A stretch of 64,000 bases of DNA from an uncultured Paracoccaceae bacterium. GTDB taxonomy: Bacteria > Pseudomonadota > Alphaproteobacteria > Rhodobacterales > Rhodobacteraceae. Positions 44,607 through 53,549 of this stretch are shown here, piece by piece. The translations under genes were made by a program, and so were the position numbers. Under the pieces are notes generated by a model. It was not told where the DNA came from. It made no database searches and was given only the letters and a program-made list of their open reading frames with translations. The stretch lies in assembly GCA_947500055.1 (NCBI GenBank), contig CANMQO010000005.1, positions 1 through 64,000 of the forward strand, in the 5' to 3' direction. How positions within the stretch are numbered: the first letter of the stretch is position 1; every line of letters begins with the position of its first letter.

Positions 44607-45068
44607 GTGACAGAACTTGATAGCATTGATCGCCGAATCCTCAATGTGCTGCAGAAGAAAGGGCGCATGTCGAATGCGGACCTGTCGGACATCGCCAATC
44701 TGTCCGCATCAGCCTGTCACAGACGTGTTCAGCGGCTGGAAAAAGAAGGTTTCATCCGTGACTATGTGGCGTTGCTGGATCCCCGGAAGATGAACTTGCC
44801 GACAACCGTGTTTGTTGAAATCACGTTGAGCGGTCAGGCGGACGAGGTTCTGGATGCCTTCGAAAAGGCAGTTGCCCGTGTGCCCGATGTATTGGAGTGC
44901 CACCTGATGGCCGGTACGGCCGATTATCTGCTGAAGGTTGTCGCCGGTGATACGGAGGATTTCGCCCGTATCCATCGCCGTTATCTGGCGACATTGCCAG
45001 GTGTCGCGCAGATGCAATCATCTTTTGCATTGCGCACCGTTCGTCAGACAACAGCACTTCCGGTCTGA
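44607..45068 (+). CDS. Lrp/AsnC-family regulator
   Basis: 153 residues. N-terminal helix-turn-helix SNADLSDIANLSASACHRRVQRLEKEG and C-terminal ligand-binding RAM domain (PTTVFVEITLSG, CHLMAGTADYLLKV). The start is GTG with AAGGAA 8 nt upstream. It is divergent from alanine dehydrogenase, the classic arrangement in which an Lrp-type regulator responds to alanine and activates ald. Confidence 0.93.
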   Translation: MTELDSIDRRILNVLQKKGRMSNADLSDIANLSASACHRRVQRLEKEGFIRDYVALLDPRKMNLPTTVFVEITLSGQADEVLDAFEKAVARVPDVLECHLMAGTADYLLKVVAGDTEDFARIHRRYLATLPGVAQMQSSFALRTVRQTTALPV

Positions 45069-45292
45069 CGAGACACAGTGCGGGACCGCTGTCCAGCTGT
45101 TCGGAGTGAAACGGATTGTTTCGATGTGGATGGTCGGCGATGGTCCGCCAACTCATTGGTATATCGGCGGAAAAACGCAAACCCTGCCGCCTGAGTTGCC
45201 ACGCCACAATTTTGCCTTGATTTACCTTTCATCCCGATTGCCAGTCGCGCGACTGCACGCGCCGATAGAAACCAATGTGGGATCGAACGATC

Positions 45293-46522
45293 ATGAGCTT
45301 TAGATTTAGCAACATTAAGTGGGGCAAGGATGACCTTGGACGCGCCAGTGGCGAGATCACATGGTCCATGTCCATCGCAGGTCTCAGTTTCGATACCAGC
45401 CGTTTTGCGTTATCTGATTTTCAAAGCGCCTTGCAGGCGGCCTTTGATGCATGGGAAAGCGTGGCTAATCTGACATTCCGCCAAATTACCGGCGACGCGG
45501 ATATGGATATTGGTCTGGACAATCTTGGCGGTCCCGGTGGCACAGTAGGTCAGGCGCGATACAGCTACCGTCGCGGCGAAAACGATGGCGACGGAATCGA
45601 TACATTTACCGAAGCGCGCATCGTTTTTGATACGCAGGATACATGGACGCCCTATAATGAGCGCGGCGGTGTGAACTTCTATGCCGTTGCGGTGCACGAG
45701 ATTGGGCATGCGTTGGGACTGGACCACGTCAATGACCGATCCGAAATCATGAATCCTGTCATTGCGGCTACGACATTGGGCGATGGTGATATCGAAGGGA
45801 TGCAAACCATCTATGGCCCAAGGGTCGCGGGGACCTCGGGAAATGATCGGGTCAGCTTTGCTGTTGAAACGGTGGGCCAACGGTTTGACGGTGGTCGCGG
45901 CGATGATGATGTGACGGGCGGTAGTGGTCGCGATGTGTTCTTTGGCGGTGCGGGCAACGACAACATTGCGGGCCGGGACGGCGCTGACAGATTGATTGAT
46001 ACGCTTGGCAACAACAGTTTGAGCGGTGATGGCGGCAACGATGTTATTATTGGTGGCAGTGGCCGGACCCAAGGGACTGGTGGCAGCGGGGCCGACATCC
46101 TGATCGGGGGGATTGGCAATGACAACCTGTCGGGCGGATCTGGCAATGATACTATCCGCGGCGATATCGCCGCCAGCTTCTTTTACGGTGATGACCGGAT
46201 CACAGCGGGGTCGGGCACCGACTATCTGGAAGGTGGCGGCGGCAGGGACACATTTGTCTTTGGGACGTCCGATGGGACAAACTACATCGCCGAGCTGGAT
46301 ATCAACCAGAACGACCCGGGCGCAACGCGCACCACCGGCGCCGATTTCGACAGTGGTGTCGATGTTGTTGACCTGAACGGGTTTGGGTACGGGAATGCAA
46401 GCGAGGTGTTCGACCATATGTCGACGCGGGGCGGGCATGCTGTTTTCTCTGATCAGGGGACGACGATCCACTTTGTGGGATTGCAAATCAACGATCTGTC
46501 AACGGATGATTTCTTGCTATGA
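45293..46522 (+). CDS. RTX-repeat metalloprotease (matrixin/serralysin-like)
   Basis: About 409 residues, no N-terminal signal peptide. The zinc site HEIGHALGLDH with downstream SEIM Met-turn marks the metzincin clan, nearest to matrixins or serralysins; the protease domain spans about 1-180. RTX nonapeptide repeats (GGSGRDVFF, GGAGNDNIA, GGIGNDNLS, GGSGNDTIR) fill about 195-295 and would bind calcium during type I secretion. No secretion genes are adjacent. An in-frame ATG 6 codons earlier (45275) is possible. The stop overlaps the next gene. Confidence 0.88.
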   Translation: MSFRFSNIKWGKDDLGRASGEITWSMSIAGLSFDTSRFALSDFQSALQAAFDAWESVANLTFRQITGDADMDIGLDNLGGPGGTVGQARYSYRRGENDGDGIDTFTEARIVFDTQDTWTPYNERGGVNFYAVAVHEIGHALGLDHVNDRSEIMNPVIAATTLGDGDIEGMQTIYGPRVAGTSGNDRVSFAVETVGQRFDGGRGDDDVTGGSGRDVFFGGAGNDNIAGRDGADRLIDTLGNNSLSGDGGNDVIIGGSGRTQGTGGSGADILIGGIGNDNLSGGSGNDTIRGDIAASFFYGDDRITAGSGTDYLEGGGGRDTFVFGTSDGTNYIAELDINQNDPGATRTTGADFDSGVDVVDLNGFGYGNASEVFDHMSTRGGHAVFSDQGTTIHFVGLQINDLSTDDFLL

Positions 46523-47373
46523 TGATTGAGCATCTGAGCCCCAAGCGGCTGCCAAACACCTTTCTGAAAGTAGCCTTCTTGGTAGCCGGGCTAAGTCTTA
46601 CGGCCTGCGGCGGAGGCGGCAGCAGCGGCGGCGATGGAGGCAGCGCAAGCGAAAACACAGCGGTCGTTGACGGTTACGCGCCTGTTGCAAACAAAACGGC
46701 AACCTCGCTGTCAGCGTTGCAGTTCGTCGCAATCACAAATGACGGCACGCCGTCAACCGGGAATGCCGGGTCGCTTAATCACAGGAACGGCCAGATATCA
46801 TCAGGCTTGCTTGCCGGGACACTGAACAGCGGTACAACACGGATCGATTTGCCGGGCGGCGGCGATGTGACGCTGACCAATGAGGGCGGAACAGAGTTTC
46901 TGCGTATGTTCCAGACCGACGGTTTAGCGCCTGACCGGTTTGGCGTTGTTGGTGTCGCCACGGAATTGGCTGATATGCCTGATAGCGGGGCGATTACCTA
47001 TAACGGGCGCGTTCGCATGGCTGCTTTTGATGGTGGCGAGAGTTACACGCTGACCGGTGACGCCAGAGTGACCGCAGATTTTGCGGGTAGTGGCACCGTC
47101 GATAGCCGCTTTTCCAACCTGTCCGGCACTCGAAATGATGCGGAATCTGTCAACAACGTGGGCACGATCAACATTGATGACGCGGCTATTTCCGGTAGCA
47201 GTTTTTCTGGTGGGACGGTGTCGACCACTGGCGCTGTGTTCGAATTGTCCGGATCGCCTTCCACCAGCGGTACAAACGGTCAGTTCTTTGGGCCTGACGC
47301 GGATGAGGTCGGTGGGACGGTCGTGATCAAGGATAGTGAACTTGAGGTGTTCGGTGTCTACGCAGCGGACTGA
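46519..47373 (+). CDS. TbpB-like surface lipoprotein
   Basis: 284 residues. Signal peptide with lipobox LTAC then a glycine/serine linker (GGGGSSGGDGGS). The mature part has a beta-barrel pattern ending GTNGQFFGPDADEVGGTVVIKD, the typical C-terminal block of transferrin-binding-protein-B-like lipoproteins, several of which need a Slam translocator to reach the surface. No Slam gene or TonB receptor is nearby. Its ATG overlaps the stop of the RTX protease, so the two are coupled. Confidence 0.78.
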   Translation: MMIEHLSPKRLPNTFLKVAFLVAGLSLTACGGGGSSGGDGGSASENTAVVDGYAPVANKTATSLSALQFVAITNDGTPSTGNAGSLNHRNGQISSGLLAGTLNSGTTRIDLPGGGDVTLTNEGGTEFLRMFQTDGLAPDRFGVVGVATELADMPDSGAITYNGRVRMAAFDGGESYTLTGDARVTADFAGSGTVDSRFSNLSGTRNDAESVNNVGTINIDDAAISGSSFSGGTVSTTGAVFELSGSPSTSGTNGQFFGPDADEVGGTVVIKDSELEVFGVYAAD

Positions 47374-47390
47374 TGAAACACTGTCGGACG

Positions 47391-48341
47391 TCAATCGCGC
47401 GGGGCTGCCGCGCGGCGCAGCCGGTCATTGATGGCAACACCCAGCCCGTGATTGGGTATCGGTGATACCGCGATCCGCGTCGCCGCCATCGCGTCAAGCT
47501 GGTGCAGGCAATCGAACAACCGTGCCGCAGCCTCTGTCAGGTCACCGGATGGTGAAAGGTTCAGCGGGGCGTCAACAGGTCCGAAACCCAACATGACCTC
47601 GCCTTTTTCGGCAGTATGGGCGTTCAGTCGGATCGTCCCATTTGGTGCATAATGCGAGGCAAGCTGCCCCGGCGCCATCGGCGTCGCAGGATCGGCGGCG
47701 GTCGCAAGCGGGCGGTTCAGGCAGGCCGCAATCGCCTCGGCGGGGATACCGCCAGCCCGCAGAAGCGTCGGCGCGCCGACGCAGCTGACAATGGTCGACT
47801 CCAATCCGACACCGCAGGCCCCGCCATCAACCAATCCGTCGATCTTGTTCTCAAGCCCTGCCGCGACATGGGCGGCGGTTGTGGGGCTGACACGTCCCGA
47901 CGGGTTGGCAGACGGGGCAGCGACCGGTCCACCGAACGCCGTCAGCAAACCCTGCGCGACCGGGTGGTCCGGCACCCGGATGGCCAATGTCTGCAGTCCC
48001 GCCGTGACCAAGCGGGAAATCCCCGTATCCGGTTTAAGCGGCAGGACCAGCGTAAGCGCCCCGGGCCAGAATGCGCTTGCCAACCGTTGCGCATCGTCGT
48101 TGAAGGCGCAGAGCGTTTCGCCCATTTCCTGATCTGCCAGATGCACGATCAGGGGGTTAAAACTTGGTCGTCCTTTGGCGGCATAGATGCCAGCGACCGC
48201 AGTGTCATCACGTGCGTCGGCCCCAAGCCCATAGACCGTTTCGGTTGGAAACGCGACGAGCTTACCCGCCTGCAAAAGCTTTGCCGCATCCATCAGCCCC
48301 GCGGGATCCGGTTGCATTATTGAAAGTGTTGAATCGGTCAT
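47391..48341 (-). CDS. threonylcarbamoyl-AMP synthase (Sua5/YwlC type)
   Basis: Makes the threonylcarbamoyl-AMP used for the t6A modification of tRNA. 316 residues, so it is the long Sua5 form: YrdC domain about 18-205 (KLVAFPTETVYGLGADA, AAKGRPSFNPLIVHL, RVPDHPVAQGLL, SANPSGRVSPTTA) and C-terminal Sua5 domain about 230-316 (APGQLASHYAP). The start at 48341 is where family sequence begins; the frame opens 29 codons earlier. Divergent from the acyl-CoA dehydrogenase. Confidence 0.93.
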   Translation of the reverse strand: MTDSTLSIMQPDPAGLMDAAKLLQAGKLVAFPTETVYGLGADARDDTAVAGIYAAKGRPSFNPLIVHLADQEMGETLCAFNDDAQRLASAFWPGALTLVLPLKPDTGISRLVTAGLQTLAIRVPDHPVAQGLLTAFGGPVAAPSANPSGRVSPTTAAHVAAGLENKIDGLVDGGACGVGLESTIVSCVGAPTLLRAGGIPAEAIAACLNRPLATAADPATPMAPGQLASHYAPNGTIRLNAHTAEKGEVMLGFGPVDAPLNLSPSGDLTEAAARLFDCLHQLDAMAATRIAVSPIPNHGLGVAINDRLRRAAAPRD

Positions 48342-48456
48342 GACGTGGCGTTTTTGTTGCTGAGGGGCGAGGGTAGGGTAGTTTAGGCGCGTTCCGAGAT
48401 GCATAGACGTGCCGCGGCAATTTGCCAAGAAGCGACATGAATTTGGAGAAATAACA

Positions 48457-50160
48457 ATGCCTTATCGTGCTCCAGTCGAAGACTTTCGATTTCTGATGGA
48501 TCATGTCACCGGCTTTGCCGAAGTGACCGCCACAGATCGTTTTGCCGAGGCAACTTCCGATATGGTCGAGGCGATCCTGACAGAAGCCGCCAAGATGTCC
48601 CAAGAGGTGCTGGCCCCGCTGAACCGCAATGGTGATCTGCATCCCGCCTATCTGGAAAATGGCGTTGTGCGCACGTCGCCCGGGTTTGCCGATGGCTATC
48701 GCGCGATTGCCGAAGGCGGTTGGATCGGTATGTCCGCCGCGCCCGAGAACGGTGGCATGGGGCTACCAATGACCCTGACCACGGCGGTTAACGAAATGCT
48801 GGCAAGCGCCTGTCTTGCATTGCAACTGAACCCGCTCATGACCCAAGGCCAGATCGAGGCGCTGGAACATCACGCATCGGACGCGATCAAGGCGCTTTAC
48901 ATCCCAAAGCTGATTTCGGGTGAATGGTGCGGGACAATGAACCTGACTGAACCGCAGGCCGGATCTGATGTCGGTGCGCTGCGATCCAAGGCGGAACCGA
49001 ATGGCGATGGTTCCTATGCGATCACCGGGCAGAAGATCTACATCAGCTGGGCCGACAATGATTTTGCCGAAAACATCTGTCACCTTGTTTTGGCCCGTTT
49101 GCCAGACAGCGTACCCGGCACCAAGGGGATCAGCTTGTTCATGGTCCCCAAACTGATCCCCGATGCAGATGGAAACCCCGGACAACCCAATGATCTGCGT
49201 GTTGTCAGCCTTGAACACAAGATGGGTTTGCACGGCTCCCCCACTGCCGTGATGGAGTATTCGGGGGCAAAAGGCTGGCTGGTTGGCCCCGAACATGGCG
49301 GGATGGCCGCGATGTTTACGATGATGAACAACGCCCGTCTGGGCGTTGGCGTACAGGGTATTGCCGTGGCAGAAGGCGCGACACAGCATGCGCTGGCATA
49401 TGCGCAGGAACGCAAGCAGGGCAAGGCTCCGGGGTCCGGCACGATTATTGAACATGCGGACGTCCGCCGCATGCTGGCGACGATGCGCGCCGATACATAT
49501 GCGGCCCGGGCGATCGCCCTGATGAATGCGGTGGCTATTGATATGGCGACGGCGACCGGTGATGCCGGATGGCGCGCGCGGGCGGCCTTCCTGACCCCGA
49601 TTGGCAAGGCATTTGGCACCGATGTCGGTATGGAGGTCGCAGGCACCGGCGTGCAGGTACATGGTGGGATGGGCTTTATCGAGGAAACAGGCGCGGCCCA
49701 ATATTCCCGCGATGTCCGCGTCACGGCGATATACGAAGGCACCAATGGCATTCAGGCCATGGACCTTGTGGCGCGCAAGCTGATGGATGGCGGCGAGGCG
49801 GCGTTCCGCCTGATGGAAGAGATTGAACAGGGGGCAGAGCAGGCCAAATCGCGCTTTCCTGCCTTGGCAGAGGCCGTCTGGCAGGCCGCCGAGACTCTGC
49901 GCGAGGCGACAGAGTGGCTGGTGGCCCGAGAGGATCTGAATGATCGGTTTGCCGGGGCTGTTCCCTATCTGCGGGCCTTTGCGCGGGTATTGGGTGGTCA
50001 TGTGCATCTGGCATCGGCCATGGCTGGTGATGCCGCGCGCGCAAGGCTGGCGACCTTCTATATCCGGCGTTTGTTACCGGAACATGTGGGTCTTCTCGCG
50101 CATGTTCGCGAAGGGGCGGAGGATCTGATGGCAATTACGGCGGACGATCTTGTTGCCTGA
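48457..50160 (+). CDS. acyl-CoA dehydrogenase (DmdC-like long form)
   Basis: 567 residues. FAD-dependent oxidation of an acyl-CoA. N-terminal MPYRAPVEDFRFLMDHV, then CGTMNLTEPQAGSDVGALRS, KIYISWADND, and the C-terminal VHGGMGFIEETGAAQYSRDVRV plus YEGTNGIQAMDLVARK. An extra C-terminal helical domain (about 450-565) places it with the long forms often annotated as 3-methylmercaptopropionyl-CoA dehydrogenase. No other dmd genes are adjacent, so DMSP use is only a possibility. GGAGAA precedes the ATG. Confidence 0.9.
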   Translation: MPYRAPVEDFRFLMDHVTGFAEVTATDRFAEATSDMVEAILTEAAKMSQEVLAPLNRNGDLHPAYLENGVVRTSPGFADGYRAIAEGGWIGMSAAPENGGMGLPMTLTTAVNEMLASACLALQLNPLMTQGQIEALEHHASDAIKALYIPKLISGEWCGTMNLTEPQAGSDVGALRSKAEPNGDGSYAITGQKIYISWADNDFAENICHLVLARLPDSVPGTKGISLFMVPKLIPDADGNPGQPNDLRVVSLEHKMGLHGSPTAVMEYSGAKGWLVGPEHGGMAAMFTMMNNARLGVGVQGIAVAEGATQHALAYAQERKQGKAPGSGTIIEHADVRRMLATMRADTYAARAIALMNAVAIDMATATGDAGWRARAAFLTPIGKAFGTDVGMEVAGTGVQVHGGMGFIEETGAAQYSRDVRVTAIYEGTNGIQAMDLVARKLMDGGEAAFRLMEEIEQGAEQAKSRFPALAEAVWQAAETLREATEWLVAREDLNDRFAGAVPYLRAFARVLGGHVHLASAMAGDAARARLATFYIRRLLPEHVGLLAHVREGAEDLMAITADDLVA

Positions 50161-50245
50161 TCGACAGGTCCGTATTCATTGTTCCAAATTCGCGATTGCG
50201 TGGGCCTGTGGCGCGCCATAGTTGTGCCGCGATGAAGGAGCCCAT

Positions 50246-51277
50246 ATGACCGCGCAAGGCATCAGATACCCGTTTGCAGACCCGCCCGCCGAAGGCGAGA
50301 CAACGGCGCTTGCCGATGGTGTGTTGTGGATGCGCTTGCCGTTGCCCATGGCACTGGATCACGTGAATGTCTACGCGCTGGATGATGGCGACGGTTGGAC
50401 CATCATCGATACCGGCTTTGCGTCCAAGCGCAGCCGGGCGATCTGGAATGCACTGCTGGATGGCCCGTTAGCGGGCAAGCCGGTTCACAGGGTCGTTGTC
50501 ACCCACCATCATCCCGACCATGTTGGATTGGCAGGGTGGTTCATTACCAAAGGGGCGCGATTGCACATGCCGCGGACGGGCTGGCTGATGGCCCGGATGC
50601 TGACGCTGGATGTGCAACCGACCTATCCACCTGAAACCATGGAATTTTACCGTCGTGCTGGCATGGACGCCGCCGTGCTTGAGAAACGGCAGGCGGAACG
50701 CCCCTTCAACTTTGCGGATTGTGTTGTCCCGTTGCCGCTGGGTTACGCGCGTCTGGCCGAGGGTGGGACAATCACCATGGGTGGCCGTGTCTGGGATATC
50801 CGTATGGGCAACGGGCACGCGCCCGAACATGCGACTTTCTGGAGCAGGGATGACAATCTGGTCATTGGCGGCGATCAGCTGTTGCCATCGATTAGCCCGA
50901 ACCTGGGCGTTTACCCGACCGAGCCAGAGGCGGACCCGGTTGCCGATTGGCTGGAGGCATGTGAGCGCTTGCGCCCCTTTGCTGCTGACGATCAGTTGGT
51001 GCTGGGTGGTCACAAACTGCCATTCACCGGCTTACCATTGCGCCTGACCCAGATGATTGACAACCATCACGGCGCGCTTGCGCGACTTATTGAATTTCTG
51101 GCGGAGCCGCGCACGGCCGGTGAGTGTTTTCCACCGCTTTTCAAGCGCAGCATTGGGCCAGGCGAATATGGTCTCGCGCTGGTTGAGGCCGTCGCCCATG
51201 TGAACCACCTGCATCTGGCGGGCCGAACCAGACGTCACCTGAACGATGATGGTGCCTGGGTCTATCAGGCGACCTGA
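50246..51277 (+). CDS. MBL-fold metallohydrolase
   Basis: 343 residues. The metallo-beta-lactamase metal motif VTHHHPDHVG (H-x-H-x-D-H) is intact, with later ligands in NGHAPEHATF and GGDQLLP. The length and C-terminal helical part (about 260-343) resemble the hydroxyacylglutathione hydrolase-like group with a winged-helix end. Ribosome site AAGGAG. It lies 85 nt behind the acyl-CoA dehydrogenase and may act on a related thioester. The 3' end overlaps the convergent amidotransferase by 13 nt. Confidence 0.88.
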   Translation: MTAQGIRYPFADPPAEGETTALADGVLWMRLPLPMALDHVNVYALDDGDGWTIIDTGFASKRSRAIWNALLDGPLAGKPVHRVVVTHHHPDHVGLAGWFITKGARLHMPRTGWLMARMLTLDVQPTYPPETMEFYRRAGMDAAVLEKRQAERPFNFADCVVPLPLGYARLAEGGTITMGGRVWDIRMGNGHAPEHATFWSRDDNLVIGGDQLLPSISPNLGVYPTEPEADPVADWLEACERLRPFAADDQLVLGGHKLPFTGLPLRLTQMIDNHHGALARLIEFLAEPRTAGECFPPLFKRSIGPGEYGLALVEAVAHVNHLHLAGRTRRHLNDDGAWVYQAT

Positions 51278-52059
51278 GCTGTTTGCGTTTCAACGGCGGT
51301 CGGGTAGATCGGCGTTGTCTCAAGCCCGTTGGCGGTCAATACACAAAGCGTGTTTTGCGGCAGTTCTGTCCATTTCGATCCATCACCACAAAGCGGCTCT
51401 GATGCCAGCGCCCGCCCGCCATTGTCCAGAACGCCGGAGGCATAAAGCGTGGGTGCCACGGTGTTTGAGGCGTGCCGGAAAGCATAGAGTTTTTCACCAT
51501 CGGTGAAGGTGCAGGTGATCTTGACCGGACCATCGGTTTGCGCAGGTCCGATATCCTCCAGCGTGCGCCGAATGGCGCCTGCCGGATCATCATTCAGCCC
51601 ATGGGACATGAGTGTCAGAAAGATCATCTCGCTATCGGTGGTGCCGCGTCGCGCGTCGAACAGATCATCGGGGAGGGCTGCCGACATCCGGCGGCGGATC
51701 GCCTTGAAATGCGGAATCTGCCCGTTATGGCAGAATGACCATCGGCCAAAGCTGAAAGGATGGCAGTTGCTGCGGCTGGTTTCACCGACAGTCGAGGCGC
51801 GAATATGTGCGATGAAATGATGTGAATGAACCATCCGGCACAGGTTGGTCAGGTTATCGTCCGCCCACGCTGGCAATACATCGCGATAAAGCCCGGGGGT
51901 GTCCCCTACACCGTACCATGCAATGCCAAACCCATCGCCATTCACCGCCAGCTTGGCTTCTGTCGCTTGTTGGCTTTGCGTCAACAAGGAATGCTGAGGC
52001 CGCACAACGATGTTTTCAAGCGGAATGGCGGGGCCAGTGTAAGCCGCGATACGACACAT
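51265..52059 (-). CDS. class II glutamine amidotransferase
   Basis: 264 residues beginning MCRIAAYTGP, so Cys2 is the N-terminal nucleophile of the Ntn-hydrolase fold. Other landmarks: NGDGFGIAWYG, FIAHIRASTVG, NCHPFSFGRWSFCHNGQI and TTDSEMIFL. It resembles the YafJ/EgtC group; no ergothioneine genes are nearby, so its acceptor is unknown. The frame opens 39 codons earlier, but the cysteine must follow the start methionine. The ATG overlaps the DUF6356 stop. Confidence 0.9.
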   Translation of the reverse strand: MCRIAAYTGPAIPLENIVVRPQHSLLTQSQQATEAKLAVNGDGFGIAWYGVGDTPGLYRDVLPAWADDNLTNLCRMVHSHHFIAHIRASTVGETSRSNCHPFSFGRWSFCHNGQIPHFKAIRRRMSAALPDDLFDARRGTTDSEMIFLTLMSHGLNDDPAGAIRRTLEDIGPAQTDGPVKITCTFTDGEKLYAFRHASNTVAPTLYASGVLDNGGRALASEPLCGDGSKWTELPQNTLCVLTANGLETTPIYPTAVETQTAQVA

Positions 52060-52298
52060 TAGTGACGGCTCTCGATCCTGGCGTGCAGTCGTTTGAGAAT
52101 TCGGCTGGCCGTCGTTTCGCACATCGCTGGGATCAGGGCATGGATCAATGCGGCAATTGCGGCGACGCCGAGCCAAAACGCAAATCCCAGTGCAAAGCGC
52201 ATGTGCCCGAAATAGGTTTCGTTCACCGTTGCTGGGTGATCAAGGAAGATCGCCGCGAATGCGGAGCGACGAGCGGGAGAGTTGGAAGCGTCAGACAT
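52059..52298 (-). CDS. DUF6356 small membrane protein
   Basis: 79 residues: an N-terminal segment FLDHPATVNETYFGHMRFALGFAF, one or two membrane helices (FALGFAFWLGVAAIAALIHAL) and a basic C-terminal tail. The HPATVNETYFGHMRFA pattern is that of DUF6356, of unknown function. It overlaps the start of the amidotransferase gene (TAATG), so the pair is coupled. Confidence 0.82.
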   Translation of the reverse strand: MSDASNSPARRSAFAAIFLDHPATVNETYFGHMRFALGFAFWLGVAAIAALIHALIPAMCETTASRILKRLHARIESRH

Positions 52299-52405
52299 GG
52301 TGAGTGGCCTTTCTAAGTCGTTGTGACGAACCTACACAAGAAAAGGCGACAAATGATCCCAATTTCGATTGCAATATGACAATTTTTTGGGAATAGTTCC
52401 CATGT

Positions 52406-52867
52406 ATGGTGGAAATTATCGACAAAATTGACCGCGCAATCCTCCGGTTGTTGCAAACTGATGCAGCCATGTCGGTTGACGAGATCAGCGGCGCGGTCAA
52501 TCTTTCGCGCAACGCCTGCTGGCGGCGGATCAAGCTGATGGAACAGGCCGGGATCATCACCGGCAGGGTTGCGCTTTTGGATCCGGAGAAGGTGGGTGTG
52601 CCCCTGACGGCGATGGTTCTGATCCGCACAAATGCACATGACGACAAGTGGCTGGAGCAGTTCCAGACGGCCTTACGAAGCTTGCCCGAGGTGGTGGGAG
52701 CGTATCGGATGACGGGTGATCTTGACTACGTGCTGCGGGTCCGGGTGGCGGATGTGCCCGCCTATGATGCGTTTTACAAAAGACTGACATCACGGATTTC
52801 TGTCTCGGATATCTCGGCCAGTTTCGTTATGGAGGAAATCAAGGAAACAACGGCGGTGCCCCTATGA
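52406..52867 (+). CDS. Lrp/AsnC-family regulator
   Basis: 153 residues. Helix-turn-helix MSVDEISGAVNLSRNACWRRIKLMEQAG, then a RAM ligand domain (VVGAYRMTGDLDYVLRV, SASFVMEEIKETTAVPL). The second Lrp protein in the window; its residues differ from the ald-linked one. It overlaps the DUF6173 gene by 4 nt (ATGA) and is divergent from the DUF6356-amidotransferase pair. Confidence 0.92.
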   Translation: MVEIIDKIDRAILRLLQTDAAMSVDEISGAVNLSRNACWRRIKLMEQAGIITGRVALLDPEKVGVPLTAMVLIRTNAHDDKWLEQFQTALRSLPEVVGAYRMTGDLDYVLRVRVADVPAYDAFYKRLTSRISVSDISASFVMEEIKETTAVPL

Positions 52868-53343
52868 CCAAATCCACGATGAGCATTGATACCTCGGCTG
52901 AGCTGATGGAAAACGACATACTGCCGAAGATCAAGGAAGTGCATACCGATCCGGATGTGCCATGCCCGTCACAGGCGGCCCTGCCCAAAACGATGGCCGA
53001 ACCGGTGCAAAAGAAAAGCCCGGCGCAATGGGCCTATGAGCGAATTATCATGTATATCCAGAACTTTGAAAAGCAGTTGGATAACGATCACGAGGTCGGC
53101 ATGAGTCTGACCGGTGGTAATGCGGGGGTGATCCGGATCGAAGGATTGGGATATTTCGACCCTGATATCGTCACATATTACGGTCAGAACGAAGCAGGGG
53201 CAAAGACCCAGCTGATCCAGCATGTCAGCCAGTTGAATGTTACCCTGATCGCCAGCCCAAAACATATTGACCAGCCCGAACCCAAGCGGATCGGCTTTCG
53301 ACTAGCTGAAGCATTGGAGCGCGGCGAAGACGTGACCACCTGA
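52864..53343 (+). CDS. DUF6173 protein
   Basis: 159 residues, cytoplasmic. The core AQWAYERIIMYIQNFEKQLD, GMSLTGGNAGVIRIEGLGYFDPDIVTYYG and QLNVTLIASPK follows DUF6173, a roseobacter-type family with no known function. The C-terminal RIGFRLAEALERGED is typical. It is translationally coupled to the Lrp gene. Confidence 0.85.
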   Translation: MTKSTMSIDTSAELMENDILPKIKEVHTDPDVPCPSQAALPKTMAEPVQKKSPAQWAYERIIMYIQNFEKQLDNDHEVGMSLTGGNAGVIRIEGLGYFDPDIVTYYGQNEAGAKTQLIQHVSQLNVTLIASPKHIDQPEPKRIGFRLAEALERGEDVTT

Positions 53344-53408
53344 CCGGGTGACAGGGCGGAAATTATCGTCTATGCGGTTGCAAACCAGATTCACGAAAGG
53401 GCCTCGTT

Positions 53409-53543
53409 ATGGCTGAACACAAGCACGGCGAAATGGATATCAGCGTTCAGGAAAAGACCTTTGCTGGTTTCATCAGCATGGTCACCAAAGGCGCAATCAT
53501 CAGCATTCTGCTGCTGATCTTTATTGGCCTTGTGAACGGCTAA
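53409..53543 (+). CDS. aa3-type cytochrome c oxidase subunit IV
   Basis: A 44-residue protein: MAEHKHGEMDISVQEKTF, a linker, then one membrane helix (GAIISILLLIFIGLV). This is the compact subunit IV of bacterial aa3 oxidases (COX IV, PF07835 pattern), an integral inner-membrane accessory subunit. AAAGGG lies 8 nt before the ATG. The other oxidase genes are not in the window, which is usual for this orphan subunit. Confidence 0.9.
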   Translation: MAEHKHGEMDISVQEKTFAGFISMVTKGAIISILLLIFIGLVNG

Positions 53544-53549
53544 GATCCG

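Noticed and set aside
45069..45292. Separate small gene between the Lrp regulator and RTX protease
   Set aside because: Open frames here have no ribosome site and no recognisable protein; the stretch is best read as the protease promoter region.
48763..50007. 414-codon reverse frame opposite the acyl-CoA dehydrogenase
   Set aside because: Shadow of a gene with clear catalytic motifs on the other strand.
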